Assembly: GCA_947600015.1 (NCBI GenBank)
Contig: CANQFX010000008.1
Location: 1-24,801 of the forward strand
DNA from: an uncultured Bacilli bacterium
GTDB taxonomy: Bacteria; Bacillota_I; Bacilli_A; RF39; UBA660
Direction: 5' to 3'
Length of the DNA: 24,801 bases
Shown: in pieces, positions 14,125 to 24,111 of the stretch
How positions within the stretch are numbered: position 1 is the first letter of the stretch
Layout of the letters: the number at the start of each line of letters is the position of its first letter
Notes under the pieces: model-generated
Told to the model about the DNA's origin: nothing
The model's input: only the letters and a program-made list of their open reading frames with translations
Database searches by the model: none
Made by a program: the position numbers and the translations under genes

Positions 14125-15313
14125 TTTTATTCTCCTTTTTTTCTAACCTTTCTAATACCTTTTTATAATTCACTTCAAAATTCAGTTCTTTTTTAGCATA
14201 CTTTCTCATTTCTTTCTTATAGTTTTGTTTATATATTTTGCTATACCACTGAATGATTTGCTCTATATCAAAATTTGTATCATCAGGAGATACCATATAA
14301 ATATAGGGAAAATCCTCTTCAAAGGATAAATCGCGAGCAGAACAAACAAATGGTAATCCTAAGGCACAATATTCTTTATTTTTTATTGATGTATCATATC
14401 TTCCATTTCTTCTATGATAACCTAAACTTCCAATGGCAATATGATATTTCCCAATCTCTTTGGTAATTTCCTCTAATGGTTTACTTCCCTTAAAATGAAC
14501 TATTTTGTCTAAATGATTATCTTTTGTCAATTTTTGTAATTTTTTTACTTCTTCATTTATATCACTATAAATATCTAAATTTACTTTTGTTTTTCCTTTA
14601 TATTCTTTTAATGAATGAATGATTCTATCATATCCATGCCATGATAAGATATGTGCAATAATAATCATATTCATTTCCTTCGAAAAAGAAGGCTTCTCTT
14701 CCGTTATGTCTGCAAACTTTTGAAAATCTATACCGTTTGATATAGGAATCATTTTTTTATCTAATGTGGTATCATTTTGTAGAATAACAGGAATTATTTT
14801 TATGTATTTTTTTATCCATAAATTAAAAATTGTCATTTCTATTTTCTGGGAAAAGTTAATTAACCAACTATCATATTGATCTAAAGGATAAGTAGGAATT
14901 TCATATATAATTTCAGTAGTTTTTGAAATTTTTCGAAACATTTTAGATAAAAATATAACAAAGAAACCGATTCTTCTAATGTAGCAATATTCAAATTGAT
15001 TTTCTTTCATATATCGAATTATTTCTTTTTGAAAATAATGATTTACTTTTATGGTTTCTATTAATCTTTTCCCTAAATGAGAAAGAGAATTTTTGCCTTG
15101 TTCTACGATATATGCTTTTGTTAGAATTTTCTTGTATTTTTCTACAAATTCTCCATTTTGGTATTGATAAATTTTAAATTCACTATTTTCTGTATTATTT
15201 TCTATCGTCGCTACTGTTGTATTTACCTTTAAATTCTTAAATGCTTTTATTTGTGCTTTTGCTTTATTTTGATATTTTTTAAAGTCTAAGTTAATATATA
15301 ATAAATCTTTCAT
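14114..15313 (-). CDS. GT4-like (GT-B) glycosyltransferase
   Basis: A roughly 399-aa GT-B-fold protein: a diverged N-terminal acceptor domain, 'PISNGID' (about 190-196) at the domain junction typical of GT4 enzymes, then 'IAHILSWHGYDRIIHSL' (about 219-235), corresponding to the donor-domain entry, and 'SIKNKEYCALGLPFVCS' (about 314-330), aligning with the usual E-x7-E region. The ATG at 15313 was chosen over the GTG at 15319, because GAGGTG overlaps the GTG but sits 3 nt before the ATG. The last codons overlap the GT11 start by 11 bp. Sugar specificity unknown. Confidence 0.82.
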   Translation of the reverse strand: MKDLLYINLDFKKYQNKAKAQIKAFKNLKVNTTVATIENNTENSEFKIYQYQNGEFVEKYKKILTKAYIVEQGKNSLSHLGKRLIETIKVNHYFQKEIIRYMKENQFEYCYIRRIGFFVIFLSKMFRKISKTTEIIYEIPTYPLDQYDSWLINFSQKIEMTIFNLWIKKYIKIIPVILQNDTTLDKKMIPISNGIDFQKFADITEEKPSFSKEMNMIIIAHILSWHGYDRIIHSLKEYKGKTKVNLDIYSDINEEVKKLQKLTKDNHLDKIVHFKGSKPLEEITKEIGKYHIAIGSLGYHRRNGRYDTSIKNKEYCALGLPFVCSARDLSFEEDFPYIYMVSPDDTNFDIEQIIQWYSKIYKQNYKKEMRKYAKKELNFEVNYKKVLERLEKKENKNDK

Positions 15314-15322
15314 AGTCACCTC

Positions 15323-16300
15323 TTATTTATTTGTTTTGGGAGTTAATATTTTAATTAAGAAAAGAAGGCAAGGTATTATGTGAAGTTTTTTAAAGAGAGT
15401 AAATAAGTTCATAATTAAATTGATTCTGAATTCTTCTTCTTTTTCGTTTACAAATTTGATTTTACTATTATATTCTTTGAATAGTTCTTCTAACCAATGA
15501 AAATATTCTTTATAAATTTGATTATATTCTTTTAATGTACAATTTTTTCTTTGATTATAAACATAATGAGTCACTGTCTTTTGAAAAAAATACAATAATT
15601 TGTCTTTGTTGAAGTTTGAAAAATCAATTTTATTTTTCATATCTTCTAACATAGGCATCATGTTATTATTATTTTTTACTAAATTAATATTATTGGATAC
15701 GGAAGAAAAATTTCTTAAATTGTTATAACCTGCATAAGCATATGATTTTACTTTTTTTGTGAAAGAACACGCACATAATAAAAAATAAATATCTTCTCCT
15801 ATTTTATATTTTCCAAATTCAATCTGATTTTCTTTTATGAATTTGGTTTTATATAGTTTTCCCCAAGAAGCACAATACTTGTAACGATCATATTCACATT
15901 CGTTGGGAATTTTAGAATAGAGAACTTGTCCTTTTTCATCTACTCGATTATAACCAGTAATTAAAATATCATTTGTTCCTATATGCTGAATTAATGTTTG
16001 AATATAATCCGGTTCTATATAATCATCTTGGTCTATAAAGGTTAAATACTCTCCCGTTGCTTTTTTGATTCCGTTGTTTCTAGCGATAGCTTGCCCTTGA
16101 TTTTTTTGATTTATTATTTTTAAGTTATTATGTTCCTTTTGAATTTTTTTTAATATTTTTAAACTATTATCTTTTGATTCATCATTCATACATATAATTT
16201 CAATATTTTGATAGGTTTGTTTAAAAATACTATTCATACATTTTTCAATATACTTTTCTCCATTATATATGGGAATGATAATTGATACTGTTTTTTTCAT
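15323..16300 (-). CDS. GT2-family glycosyltransferase
   Basis: A 325-aa GT-A transferase. It has an N-terminal 'SIIIPIYNGEKYIEKC' (6-21), 'NDESKDNS' (39-46), 'NQGQAIARNNGI' (67-78) and the metal-binding 'IDQDDY' (89-94), then a helical C-terminal region with a hydrophobic end at about 300-318 that may bind the membrane. It resembles capsule and teichoic-acid GT2 enzymes (EpsJ/CpsJ type). AGGTG lies about 7 nt before the ATG and overlaps the region of the upstream gene's TAG. It is in the middle of the operon. Donor unknown. Confidence 0.87.
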   Translation of the reverse strand: MKKTVSIIIPIYNGEKYIEKCMNSIFKQTYQNIEIICMNDESKDNSLKILKKIQKEHNNLKIINQKNQGQAIARNNGIKKATGEYLTFIDQDDYIEPDYIQTLIQHIGTNDILITGYNRVDEKGQVLYSKIPNECEYDRYKYCASWGKLYKTKFIKENQIEFGKYKIGEDIYFLLCACSFTKKVKSYAYAGYNNLRNFSSVSNNINLVKNNNNMMPMLEDMKNKIDFSNFNKDKLLYFFQKTVTHYVYNQRKNCTLKEYNQIYKEYFHWLEELFKEYNSKIKFVNEKEEEFRINLIMNLFTLFKKLHIIPCLLFLIKILTPKTNK

Positions 16301-16308
16301 TTGTACAC

Positions 16309-17100
16309 CTACTTATTTATTTCATTATTTTTTTCTGAATTTTTATAAAAATGGTTTAACAATTTAGCAATTGGAGTAATCCAAAATCTTTGAAACATTT
16401 CTAAATCTTCCTTTGTCCTTATATTTTCATGAATAATTTCGGTTGTGGTAGATTTTTCATGAACTCTATGTCCCATTAATTTTTTAGGAATATAGATAAA
16501 TTCACCCTGTTTTTTGCTTAATGTTTCCCAAGCATGCCAATCAATATTACATTGGAAAGGATAATCAAATAAAGGTAACGTTATTTTTTCCTTATTAAAG
16601 GTTACAGATGGACAACAAATTGCGTTGCCAAAGCGTAAGCAAAGTCTTTTTTTTATTTTCCTTTTTGCGCCAAAACGCAACGGAAAAAGTAATAATCTTT
16701 TTATTTTTAAATTGGTATTTGTCATTATCTTTTGATGGTTTTTTATTTCATAATAATCGGAAAAAAGAATGAGACTGTTTTTCTTTTTTTTATATTGATT
16801 TACAATTTCACTACTATATTCATAATCATAAATATCATCTTGATGAGCAATGGTAACAAGCGGAGTTTTGGCACAAGATATAGCAAAATCAAAGTCCGCA
16901 CCAATTCCTTTTTTCCCTTTGTTACAAATTACTTTTAATTTATATTTCGTTGCCAAATCATTAATATATTTGTTTGGGGTAGATGTTCCTATGAGCACAT
17001 TGCTTTTATATTTTTGATTGATTACAGATTGAATACATTCTTCTAAATACTCTGAATTTTTATAAGCTAATACTACAAATGTATGGATTTTTTTCACCAT
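16309..17100 (-). CDS. GT2-family glycosyltransferase (QDD-type)
   Basis: A roughly 263-aa GT-A protein with 'HTFVVLAYKNSEYLEECIQS' (6-25), 'GIGADFDFAISCA' (65-77), the 'HQDD' metal site (86-89) and a late 'CNIDWHAWETL' block resembling the acceptor-site region of short capsule GT2s. The ATG at 17100 is preferred over the GTG at 17106, because AGGAAG lies 5 nt before the ATG and covers part of the GTG context. The gene ends in TAG, confirming TAG as a stop here. It starts 2 bp after the DUF2304 stop. Substrate unknown. Confidence 0.83.
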   Translation of the reverse strand: MVKKIHTFVVLAYKNSEYLEECIQSVINQKYKSNVLIGTSTPNKYINDLATKYKLKVICNKGKKGIGADFDFAISCAKTPLVTIAHQDDIYDYEYSSEIVNQYKKKKNSLILFSDYYEIKNHQKIMTNTNLKIKRLLLFPLRFGAKRKIKKRLCLRFGNAICCPSVTFNKEKITLPLFDYPFQCNIDWHAWETLSKKQGEFIYIPKKLMGHRVHEKSTTTEIIHENIRTKEDLEMFQRFWITPIAKLLNHFYKNSEKNNEINK

Positions 17101-17102
17101 TT

Positions 17103-17462
17103 TCACTTCCTAATTTCTTTTTTTATTGTTTCCATCTCTGATTTTAATATGGATATTTCTTGAATTAAAAGAGTTGTTTTCTTCTTTTGACCAGAGATAA
17201 TAATTGTTAAAGCCATGACTAAAATAAGTAATAGACCAATAAAAATTCCAATCATTAGGTTTGACATAACTTTAAACCCTAATAAAATTGATAACCAGGT
17301 AAAAACATTAGGTATTAAAGCGACTAATAAAATTACCAAAGCCATAGCATACCATAATAGGGCATACTTTTCGGGAATTCTTCCTTTTTTTAATACAATG
17401 GTAGTTAATACAAGCAAAAATAAAGAAACTAATATCAGGGTTAATATTAAACTTTTGGACAT
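17103..17462 (-). CDS. DUF2304 small membrane protein (GacJ-like partner of the GT2)
   Basis: A 119-aa protein with three hydrophobic helices (about 4-23, 35-60, 67-90), the family signature 'LKKGRIPEKYALLWY' (24-38), and a C-terminal charged coiled coil (about 95-119). DUF2304 proteins are usually encoded next to polyprenyl-phosphate GT2s. As I recall, the streptococcal GacJ protein is of this kind and boosts the GacI Und-P-GlcNAc synthase. Here it overlaps the polyprenyl-phosphate GT2 by 16 bp, which supports a stoichiometric complex. AAGGAGGT lies 8 nt before the ATG. Confidence 0.85.
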   Translation of the reverse strand: MSKSLILTLILVSLFLLVLTTIVLKKGRIPEKYALLWYAMALVILLVALIPNVFTWLSILLGFKVMSNLMIGIFIGLLLILVMALTIIISGQKKKTTLLIQEISILKSEMETIKKEIRK

Positions 17463-18181
17463 CTTTTATACCTCCTTATCTTAACAGCGAGTAAAGCGAG
17501 ACATACATTTGCCATATAATAGGCATTTTTCCAGGTATGAATTGAAGATTTTCCTCCTTCTCGTTCTTTCATCTCCACTGCAACTTCGGATACTTTATAT
17601 TTTTTTCTTAATACTTCTGCTGTTGTAATGGGCTCTGGATATTCACTTGGATAAGATAGGGAAAAATCATAGATTAATTCCTTAGAACAAGCTCTAAATC
17701 CTGATGTTGTATCATAGATTTTTTTCTTGGTGGCAAATTTCATAAAACAAGAGACAATCTTAATTCCTGTTCTTCTGGCAAAGGTGGTTTGGAATGTATC
17801 TATTTTTTCTACAAATCGAGAGCCAATTACTAAATCCGCTTGTTTTTTTAGAATTGGAGTGATAATTTTTTCTACATATCGAATATCATGTTGTCCATCA
17901 CCATCAAATTGGACTGCAATATCATAATCATGATAATAAGCATATTTATATCCTGTTTGTACTGCTCCCCCAATTCCTAAATTATGAACTAAATCAATAA
18001 TCGGAATATTATTTTCATGACAAATTTTACTTGTTTTATCTGTTGATCCATCATTAATAACAATGACATCGTATCTACTTTTATTTTTTTTGTTATAATT
18101 TTCTATTGTTTCATAAGCTTTTAGAATATTTTCTTCTTCATTATATGCTGGTATAATAAGTAATACTTTTGCTTCTTTCAT
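17447..18181 (-). CDS. Polyprenyl-phosphate-type GT2 (DPM1/GacI-like)
   Basis: A 244-aa enzyme expected to move a sugar from a nucleotide donor to undecaprenyl phosphate on the inner face of the membrane. Motifs: 'IPAYNEEENIL' (10-20), 'VINDGSTDKT' (41-50), 'NLGIGGAVQTGY' (67-78), 'QFDGDGQHD' (91-99), 'VIGSRF' (about 137-142) and 'TSGFRA' (about 178-183), the DPM1-like series. It has no clear transmembrane helices, so membrane attachment probably depends on the overlapping DUF2304 gene product. The next gene upstream in the operon encodes a DUF2142 GT-C-type protein that could use the lipid-linked sugar outside. AAAGGAGT precedes the ATG. Confidence 0.88.
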   Translation of the reverse strand: MKEAKVLLIIPAYNEEENILKAYETIENYNKKNKSRYDVIVINDGSTDKTSKICHENNIPIIDLVHNLGIGGAVQTGYKYAYYHDYDIAVQFDGDGQHDIRYVEKIITPILKKQADLVIGSRFVEKIDTFQTTFARRTGIKIVSCFMKFATKKKIYDTTSGFRACSKELIYDFSLSYPSEYPEPITTAEVLRKKYKVSEVAVEMKEREGGKSSIHTWKNAYYMANVCLALLAVKIRRYKRCPKV

Positions 18182-18193
18182 ATCTTACTCCTT

Positions 18194-20320
18194 TTAAATC
18201 AAAAAAAACGTAATAATATCTTTTATAATAAAGATATGATTGATAATTAATATCATTGGGAAAATAAACTCAATATTTTTCATATTTAATTTCTGATTCT
18301 TTTTTACTAATGGCAATAGCAATAATATAGTAATTGGAATGAAGTATCGTCCTTGGATTCCCTCTATTTCTACATCATTCGTAATTCCCCATCCTAGATA
18401 TAGTCCAACTAAAATAATGTGGAATGTCAAAACAAATATAATTATATTTATTATTTTCGTTTTTTTATCACTTTCTTTTGTAGTTGTTTCTATTATGATA
18501 GAGAAAAATAATAGGAAAATGTATACTGCAATATATAGTACATTTATTTCAATATTTAACATTCCTAATCGGAAGCCAAATAGTGATAAAATATAAAAAT
18601 ATAACCGATTTAGTAGTGTTTTACAATATATTGATAGAAAATTCATTGGATTTTTTAATATAAATCCTAATTTTGTTTCTGTTTTTTGAGGTATTATATA
18701 TTTTGGTATTGTACCAGTACTATTAGATACTATTTTTAAAATAACTTTGGTATAAATAAGCCAACTACATGAGATTAATAAAAATATAAGAAAAGAGATT
18801 ATAGCAAACTTTTTATATTTTTTTATAAATTCTTTCAATTCTTTCCATACTAGGAAAAATAATAATCCTAAGAAAATGTAAGCATATTTTCCTATAAATA
18901 CGAACAGATAACTTCCAAGTAAAATTAGAAAATCTTTTTTTTCTATTTTATTCTTATCATATCTAATATATAAAATATAGGCTATAAACAACATACTAAA
19001 TATATTAATCATAGAATCTGCTGAAAAAGATGTTGCTTGTTGTATAAACATTGGATTCAATAGGTATACAATCATTAACCATTTTCCAAAAGGAATTTTT
19101 TTAATAATATAATAACCAATGATTAGAAAGACAAGTAAATTAGCCATACGACCAAAGTACATTCCTACTACTACAGATGTATTTAATAATCTTGATAATC
19201 CTATTCCTATTGCGGAAAAAAGATATAAGAATGGATGATAGCCTCCTGCCCTAACTCCTGTTAAATTTTGATAACTTGCTTGCATGATAATTTGATTATA
19301 TCTACCAGGAACCACTATATTTTTGGGAATAGAAACATCAAAAGAGAAGAAATTAAATAAAGATACTTTATATGCTAGTTTATAGTGATAAAAATCATCT
19401 GGTGCACAAAGACATAAAATGAAAGTATAATACATAATACTAATTGGGATTGCAAGGAGTAAAAATAAATCTTCTTTTTTTAGTTTTTTATCTCCTAAAT
19501 AGATTCCATAAATAAATAGTAAAATTATTACTCCTATCATAAATAAGCCATAATATATGATAGGAAAACTAGATTCATAATGTGTCTTATATAAAATATT
19601 TAAAAAGGAATAGCCTGCAATCAATGAACTGATAAATTGAATAAAAAATACCTTTTTCTTTTTTAATAGATAATCTTTTAACTTTTGATTATTCTTAAAG
19701 TTATATCGAAATAGTATAAACATTAATATAAATATGGCAATGGTAAATAGACCTTTATAAAAGTAAGTTGCTACATATCCATATTGAGTAATTGATAAAT
19801 CTTGCTCGATTTTTTCTCCATTAATGGTAGTCATTTCTGCTTCTTGGGCATCTTGTGTATCATATAATTTTAACACATAATCTTCTGGTAATTCTTTTGC
19901 TTCTATTACTAATTTAAATTTTTTCCCCATGCTATTTTTTACTCTGTCAAATTTAAAGTTATAGTACGTTAAATCGAAAAATCTTACTCGTGCTAAGTCA
20001 TTATAATAAATTTTGTTTCCTTGTTCATCATATATACTAACATAAATGCTGTCCTCTTTTATATTTCCACTAGATGTGCTTTTCGCTTTTAAAGTTAAAG
20101 ATTCTAAATTGTTCATAGGTGATAGAAATGTGGTTTCAATTTTATCATTATTTTTTATTTCTACAATTGGACTATCTTTAGATGAACTACCGTAGGCCGC
20201 AGGAATCGTAAATTTTAAAGCAAAACTTAAGATTAATAAAATTGATGATAACACTAATAATATAGTTAAGATAATGTTGGTTTTGTTTCCATATTTTTTT
20301 AAGGTATTTTTCATTTTCAT
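18194..20320 (-). CDS. DUF2142-family polytopic membrane protein, probable GT-C glycosyltransferase
   Basis: A 708-aa protein. TM1 is at about 15-37, followed by a large extracytoplasmic beta-rich domain (about 45-190), then about 12 transmembrane helices. The loop after the early helices has 'CAPDDFYHYKLAYKVS', with the acidic pair expected in the first extracytoplasmic loop of GT-C enzymes, and 'GGYHPFLYLFSAIGIGL' further on, both typical of DUF2142. GT-C enzymes take sugar from polyprenyl phosphate and add it to glycans outside the cell. The polyprenyl-phosphate GT2 gene follows 12 bp later. It is the best candidate for the GacL-like side-chain transferase; a polymerase role is an alternative. 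AAAGGAGA precedes the ATG. Confidence 0.82.
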   Translation of the reverse strand: MKMKNTLKKYGNKTNIILTILLVLSSILLILSFALKFTIPAAYGSSSKDSPIVEIKNNDKIETTFLSPMNNLESLTLKAKSTSSGNIKEDSIYVSIYDEQGNKIYYNDLARVRFFDLTYYNFKFDRVKNSMGKKFKLVIEAKELPEDYVLKLYDTQDAQEAEMTTINGEKIEQDLSITQYGYVATYFYKGLFTIAIFILMFILFRYNFKNNQKLKDYLLKKKKVFFIQFISSLIAGYSFLNILYKTHYESSFPIIYYGLFMIGVIILLFIYGIYLGDKKLKKEDLFLLLAIPISIMYYTFILCLCAPDDFYHYKLAYKVSLFNFFSFDVSIPKNIVVPGRYNQIIMQASYQNLTGVRAGGYHPFLYLFSAIGIGLSRLLNTSVVVGMYFGRMANLLVFLIIGYYIIKKIPFGKWLMIVYLLNPMFIQQATSFSADSMINIFSMLFIAYILYIRYDKNKIEKKDFLILLGSYLFVFIGKYAYIFLGLLFFLVWKELKEFIKKYKKFAIISFLIFLLISCSWLIYTKVILKIVSNSTGTIPKYIIPQKTETKLGFILKNPMNFLSIYCKTLLNRLYFYILSLFGFRLGMLNIEINVLYIAVYIFLLFFSIIIETTTKESDKKTKIINIIIFVLTFHIILVGLYLGWGITNDVEIEGIQGRYFIPITILLLLPLVKKNQKLNMKNIEFIFPMILIINHIFIIKDIITFFLI

Positions 20321-20322
20321 CG

Positions 20323-22464
20323 TTATCTCCTTTTATCTAACATAAAATCATATTTTAAGCTAAAGTTTGGATTATAGAATTTATCATGTTTAATTTCTTT
20401 TTTCCAACGTTTTTGAAAATATTCTTTCTCCTTTAAATACTGATTTAGTTTTTCTGGGGTATTGTCTAATCCTCGTGATTTTGATTCATAATGATATACT
20501 TCTACTTGAGGAAGCATTATATTGTAATAGTCTTTTTTTAGTAACTTAAGACATAAATCAATGTCATTAAAAGCTACTGCTAATTCCTCATCCAATTTCC
20601 CAACTTCTAAGAATTTCTTTTTTTCAACCATCAGACACGCTGCGGTTACTGCACTGTAATTACAAGGAACTAATAGTCTTCCATAAAGACCAGGATATTC
20701 TAAACCGGCATGTAAAAAAGCATGTCTTGCAGTTCCCTCAATTCCCACAATTACACCTCCGTGTTGAATGGTATCATCGGGATATAATAGTTTTACTCCT
20801 ACTGCTCCAATATGTTTTTGCATAGCATATCCTACCATGCTATTTATCCATTTCTTCGTATAAATTTTTGTGTCATTATTTAAAAATAATAGATATTCTC
20901 CACTCGCTTTTTCTATTGCTTGATTGTTGATTTTAGAATAATTAAACTTCCCTGGGCAATTTACTACTTTAAAATTTTTATATTTTTTCTTATATTGTTC
21001 AAATAATTGAAAAGTTTCCTCTTCTTTACTATCATTATCAGCAATAATTACTTCGTAATTTTTATATTGTGTTTTTTCATAAATGGATTCTAAACATGGT
21101 TTTAATATTTGAGCATAATCTCTAGTTGGAATAATAATAGATACTTTTGGTTCCTTTGGATATTCATATTCTACAATGTAGTGAGTAGAATGAATCGGAA
21201 CTAATACTTTGGCTTTTTTCCCTCTTCTTTTTAAGGCTTCTTCTACTGCTTTTTTTCCATTTTCTATTGCATAATCTTTATTTCCAATGGTATCGGCTGT
21301 AGATCCTGGGACTTTTCGCCAATGGTATAAAATCTTTGGTATATGATAAATCTTTTCTGGCGTTGTTTGTTCTACAAATCGTAAAAATAAATCAAAATCT
21401 TGGGCTCCTACAAATTCACTTCGAAAACCACCAATTTGTTCTACGATTTTTTTTCTTAGAATCTCAAAGTGACAAATATAATTTCCACCTAGCAAATAAT
21501 CTGGAGCATAATCTGGTTTAAAATGAGGTTCACAGCGTTTCCCATTCATATCCAATTTGTCTTCATCACTATATACCATATCTAAGTCTTTATTTTTATT
21601 TAAGGCTAAAACCATTTCATATAAAGCATTTTCTGTTAAAACGTCATCATTATCCATTAAGGCAACAAATTCTCCTTTGGCAATTTCTAAAGCACTATTG
21701 GTTGCTTTGGAAATATGACCATTTTCCTTACGGTATACTACCTTAATTCTTTTGTCTTTGTGTTCATATTCTTGTAGGGTATCCTTGGTTTCCTGCAAAG
21801 TAGAACAATCATCTGCTAAACATACTTCAAAGTTTTGGTATTTTTGATTTAGAATAGAATCTAAGCACTCAGATAAATATTCTTTTTTTATATTATATAC
21901 TGGAATTAAAATGGAAATTAATGGTTGATAATTTAAGGGTTGATATTCTGTTTTGGGTTCATTTTTTTCTACCCACTTTAAATATTGTTTTTGTTTAAAG
22001 GGATGATAATACTCTAATCCAAAAGCAATTCTAATTTTTTGAATAAATCTTCTAATATATCGTTTCCACATTACTAAAGGAACAATAAAATGATGTTCTT
22101 TCCATAAAATTTTAATTCCTTTGTAGCACTCTCGTAATGGAAGCCAAATACCTTTTATCCATATTTTTTTAAATTTATAAAATATTCTTGTAATGATATT
22201 ATTTCTTAACAAAAATACTGTTTTTTCTTCTTTTTTATCTTTATATACAATGGAAATTCTTTTGTTATTTTTTTCTAATTTGCAGATAAATACAAAATGT
22301 CCTCGATCCGTTATGATATTCATAATAGAATCTATTTTTTGATTATTTGAATATGCTTCTAATGTTCCTTCCACATTTTTTAATTTTCCTTCGATTACAA
22401 TTTGTGGATGAATTACGCCTACAATATATTTTGTCTTAATTGTTAAATACTTTTTATATTTCAT
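20323..22464 (-). CDS. Tandem-domain GT2 glycosyltransferase (two catalytic domains)
   Basis: A 713-aa protein. N-terminal about 1-175 is a beta-rich then basic region of unknown role. GT2 domain one (about 180-420) has 'SILIPVYN' (184-191), 'ADDCST' (217-222), 'MDNDD' (270-274) and 'SDEDK' (299-303). GT2 domain two (about 438-690) has 'SIIIPTRDY' (442-450), 'IADNDS' (474-479), 'LNNDT' (528-532) and a late 'AFNDIDLCLKLLKKDY' block. Paired GT2 domains of this kind build repeating glycan backbones (for example rhamnan or O-antigen chain synthesis with Wzm-Wzt exporters), so this is the likely main-chain synthase. It follows the ABC permease by 14 bp. AAAGGAGT precedes the ATG. Sugar unknown. 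Confidence 0.87.
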   Translation of the reverse strand: MKYKKYLTIKTKYIVGVIHPQIVIEGKLKNVEGTLEAYSNNQKIDSIMNIITDRGHFVFICKLEKNNKRISIVYKDKKEEKTVFLLRNNIITRIFYKFKKIWIKGIWLPLRECYKGIKILWKEHHFIVPLVMWKRYIRRFIQKIRIAFGLEYYHPFKQKQYLKWVEKNEPKTEYQPLNYQPLISILIPVYNIKKEYLSECLDSILNQKYQNFEVCLADDCSTLQETKDTLQEYEHKDKRIKVVYRKENGHISKATNSALEIAKGEFVALMDNDDVLTENALYEMVLALNKNKDLDMVYSDEDKLDMNGKRCEPHFKPDYAPDYLLGGNYICHFEILRKKIVEQIGGFRSEFVGAQDFDLFLRFVEQTTPEKIYHIPKILYHWRKVPGSTADTIGNKDYAIENGKKAVEEALKRRGKKAKVLVPIHSTHYIVEYEYPKEPKVSIIIPTRDYAQILKPCLESIYEKTQYKNYEVIIADNDSKEEETFQLFEQYKKKYKNFKVVNCPGKFNYSKINNQAIEKASGEYLLFLNNDTKIYTKKWINSMVGYAMQKHIGAVGVKLLYPDDTIQHGGVIVGIEGTARHAFLHAGLEYPGLYGRLLVPCNYSAVTAACLMVEKKKFLEVGKLDEELAVAFNDIDLCLKLLKKDYYNIMLPQVEVYHYESKSRGLDNTPEKLNQYLKEKEYFQKRWKKEIKHDKFYNPNFSLKYDFMLDKRR

Positions 22465-22478
22465 TGTTCTTACTCCTT

Positions 22479-23252
<774 letters not shown>

Positions 23253-23262
23253 GTTCTCACCT

Positions 23263-24003
23263 CTATTTGTTTTCCTTTAAATATTGGTCAATTACTTGAT
23301 TCGTCTTTCCATCTCGTTTAATATTACCATCTTGAATCCAAATTGCACGATTGCATAAATTACGAATAGAATCTAGACTATGACTAACAATGACTATAGT
23401 TTTATCACTATGCTTTAATTCTTCTAGTTTTTTAAAACATTTATCTTGAAAATGTTGATCACCTACTGCCAAAATTTCATCAATCAATAAAATATCTGCT
23501 TTTACATTTATCGCAACAGAAAAAGCAAGTCGCATATACATTCCTGAAGAATAAGTTCTTACTGGATTATCAATAAATTCTTCTAATTCAGAAAAGGCAA
23601 TAATATCATCTAATCGCTCATCAATTTCACTTTTCGTTAAACCAAAAATAGAGGCATTAAAATAAATATTTTCTCTTCCCGTAAAGTCATCATGAAATCC
23701 TGCCCCTAATTCTAGTAATGAGGTTAGTTTCCCTTTGGTTATAATTTTTCCCTTTGTAGGATAAATGATTTTTGTCATTAATTTTAAAAGTGTACTCTTC
23801 CCACTTCCATTTACACCAATTAAAGCAACTGTTTCTCCTTTTTTTATTTTTAAATTGATATCTTTTAACACTGTTCTTTCTTCTGCTTTATTATTTTTCC
23901 AAAAGACAATTCGTTCTTTTAGTGTATTCGGTTTATCATAATAAACTTTGAATTTTTTCGTGACATGTTCTACGTTTATGGCAATTTCTTCTTTTTCGTT
24001 CAT
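23263..24003 (-). CDS. ABC exporter ATPase (TagH/Wzt/RfbB-like), short form
   Basis: A 246-aa ATPase: Walker A GVNGSGKST (63-71), 'LELGAGFHDDFTGRENIYFN' (97-116, the diagnostic block of polysaccharide exporters), signature YSSGM (151-155), Walker B ILLIDE (171-176) and H-loop His208. It ends soon after the nucleotide-binding domain and lacks the C-terminal glycan-recognition domain of long Wzt proteins, so export is probably not gated by a chain-end cap recognised by Wzt. It is the first gene of the operon, with promoter and AGGAGGGAG upstream. Confidence 0.93.
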   Translation of the reverse strand: MNEKEEIAINVEHVTKKFKVYYDKPNTLKERIVFWKNNKAEERTVLKDINLKIKKGETVALIGVNGSGKSTLLKLMTKIIYPTKGKIITKGKLTSLLELGAGFHDDFTGRENIYFNASIFGLTKSEIDERLDDIIAFSELEEFIDNPVRTYSSGMYMRLAFSVAINVKADILLIDEILAVGDQHFQDKCFKKLEELKHSDKTIVIVSHSLDSIRNLCNRAIWIQDGNIKRDGKTNQVIDQYLKENK

Positions 24004-24042
24004 ATATTATGACTCCCTCCTATTACTTATATCACTACTTTG

Positions 24043-24072
24043 ATTATAGCATATTCTTTTTACTTCCTGCAA
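24043..24072 (-). promoter_or_regulatory. Promoter of the surface polysaccharide operon
   Basis: The minus strand has TATAAT (24043-24048) with TGC directly upstream (an extended -10) and TTGCAG as -35 (24067-24072), spacer 18 bp. It lies about 40 bp before the ATPase start and just downstream of the terminator of the preceding peptidase gene. No operator-like palindrome was noticed. Confidence 0.65.
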
Positions 24073-24079
24073 TAGAAAG

Positions 24080-24111
24080 AAAAGAGAGCATATCTTGATA
24101 TGTTCCCTTTT
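24080..24111 (-). terminator. Terminator of the ChW/C39 peptidase gene
   Basis: Arms 24080-24094 and 24097-24111 pair over 15 positions with one G-U pair and one mismatch, ending in a T-rich run on the minus strand (and a T5 run on the plus strand). It overlaps the first base of the peptidase TAA. It isolates the peptidase gene from the operon promoter. Confidence 0.65.

Noticed and set aside
15314..15319. GTG start for the GT4-like gene at 15319
   Set aside because: The ribosome binding site GAGGTG overlaps it. The ATG at 15313 is better placed. The same reasoning applies to the GTG at 17106 versus the ATG at 17100.
16309..17105. Alternative genetic code (TGA or TAG read as sense)
   Set aside because: The FemAB and DUF2304 genes end in TGA and the 16309 GT2 gene ends in TAG at the expected places, and Trp codons are TGG.
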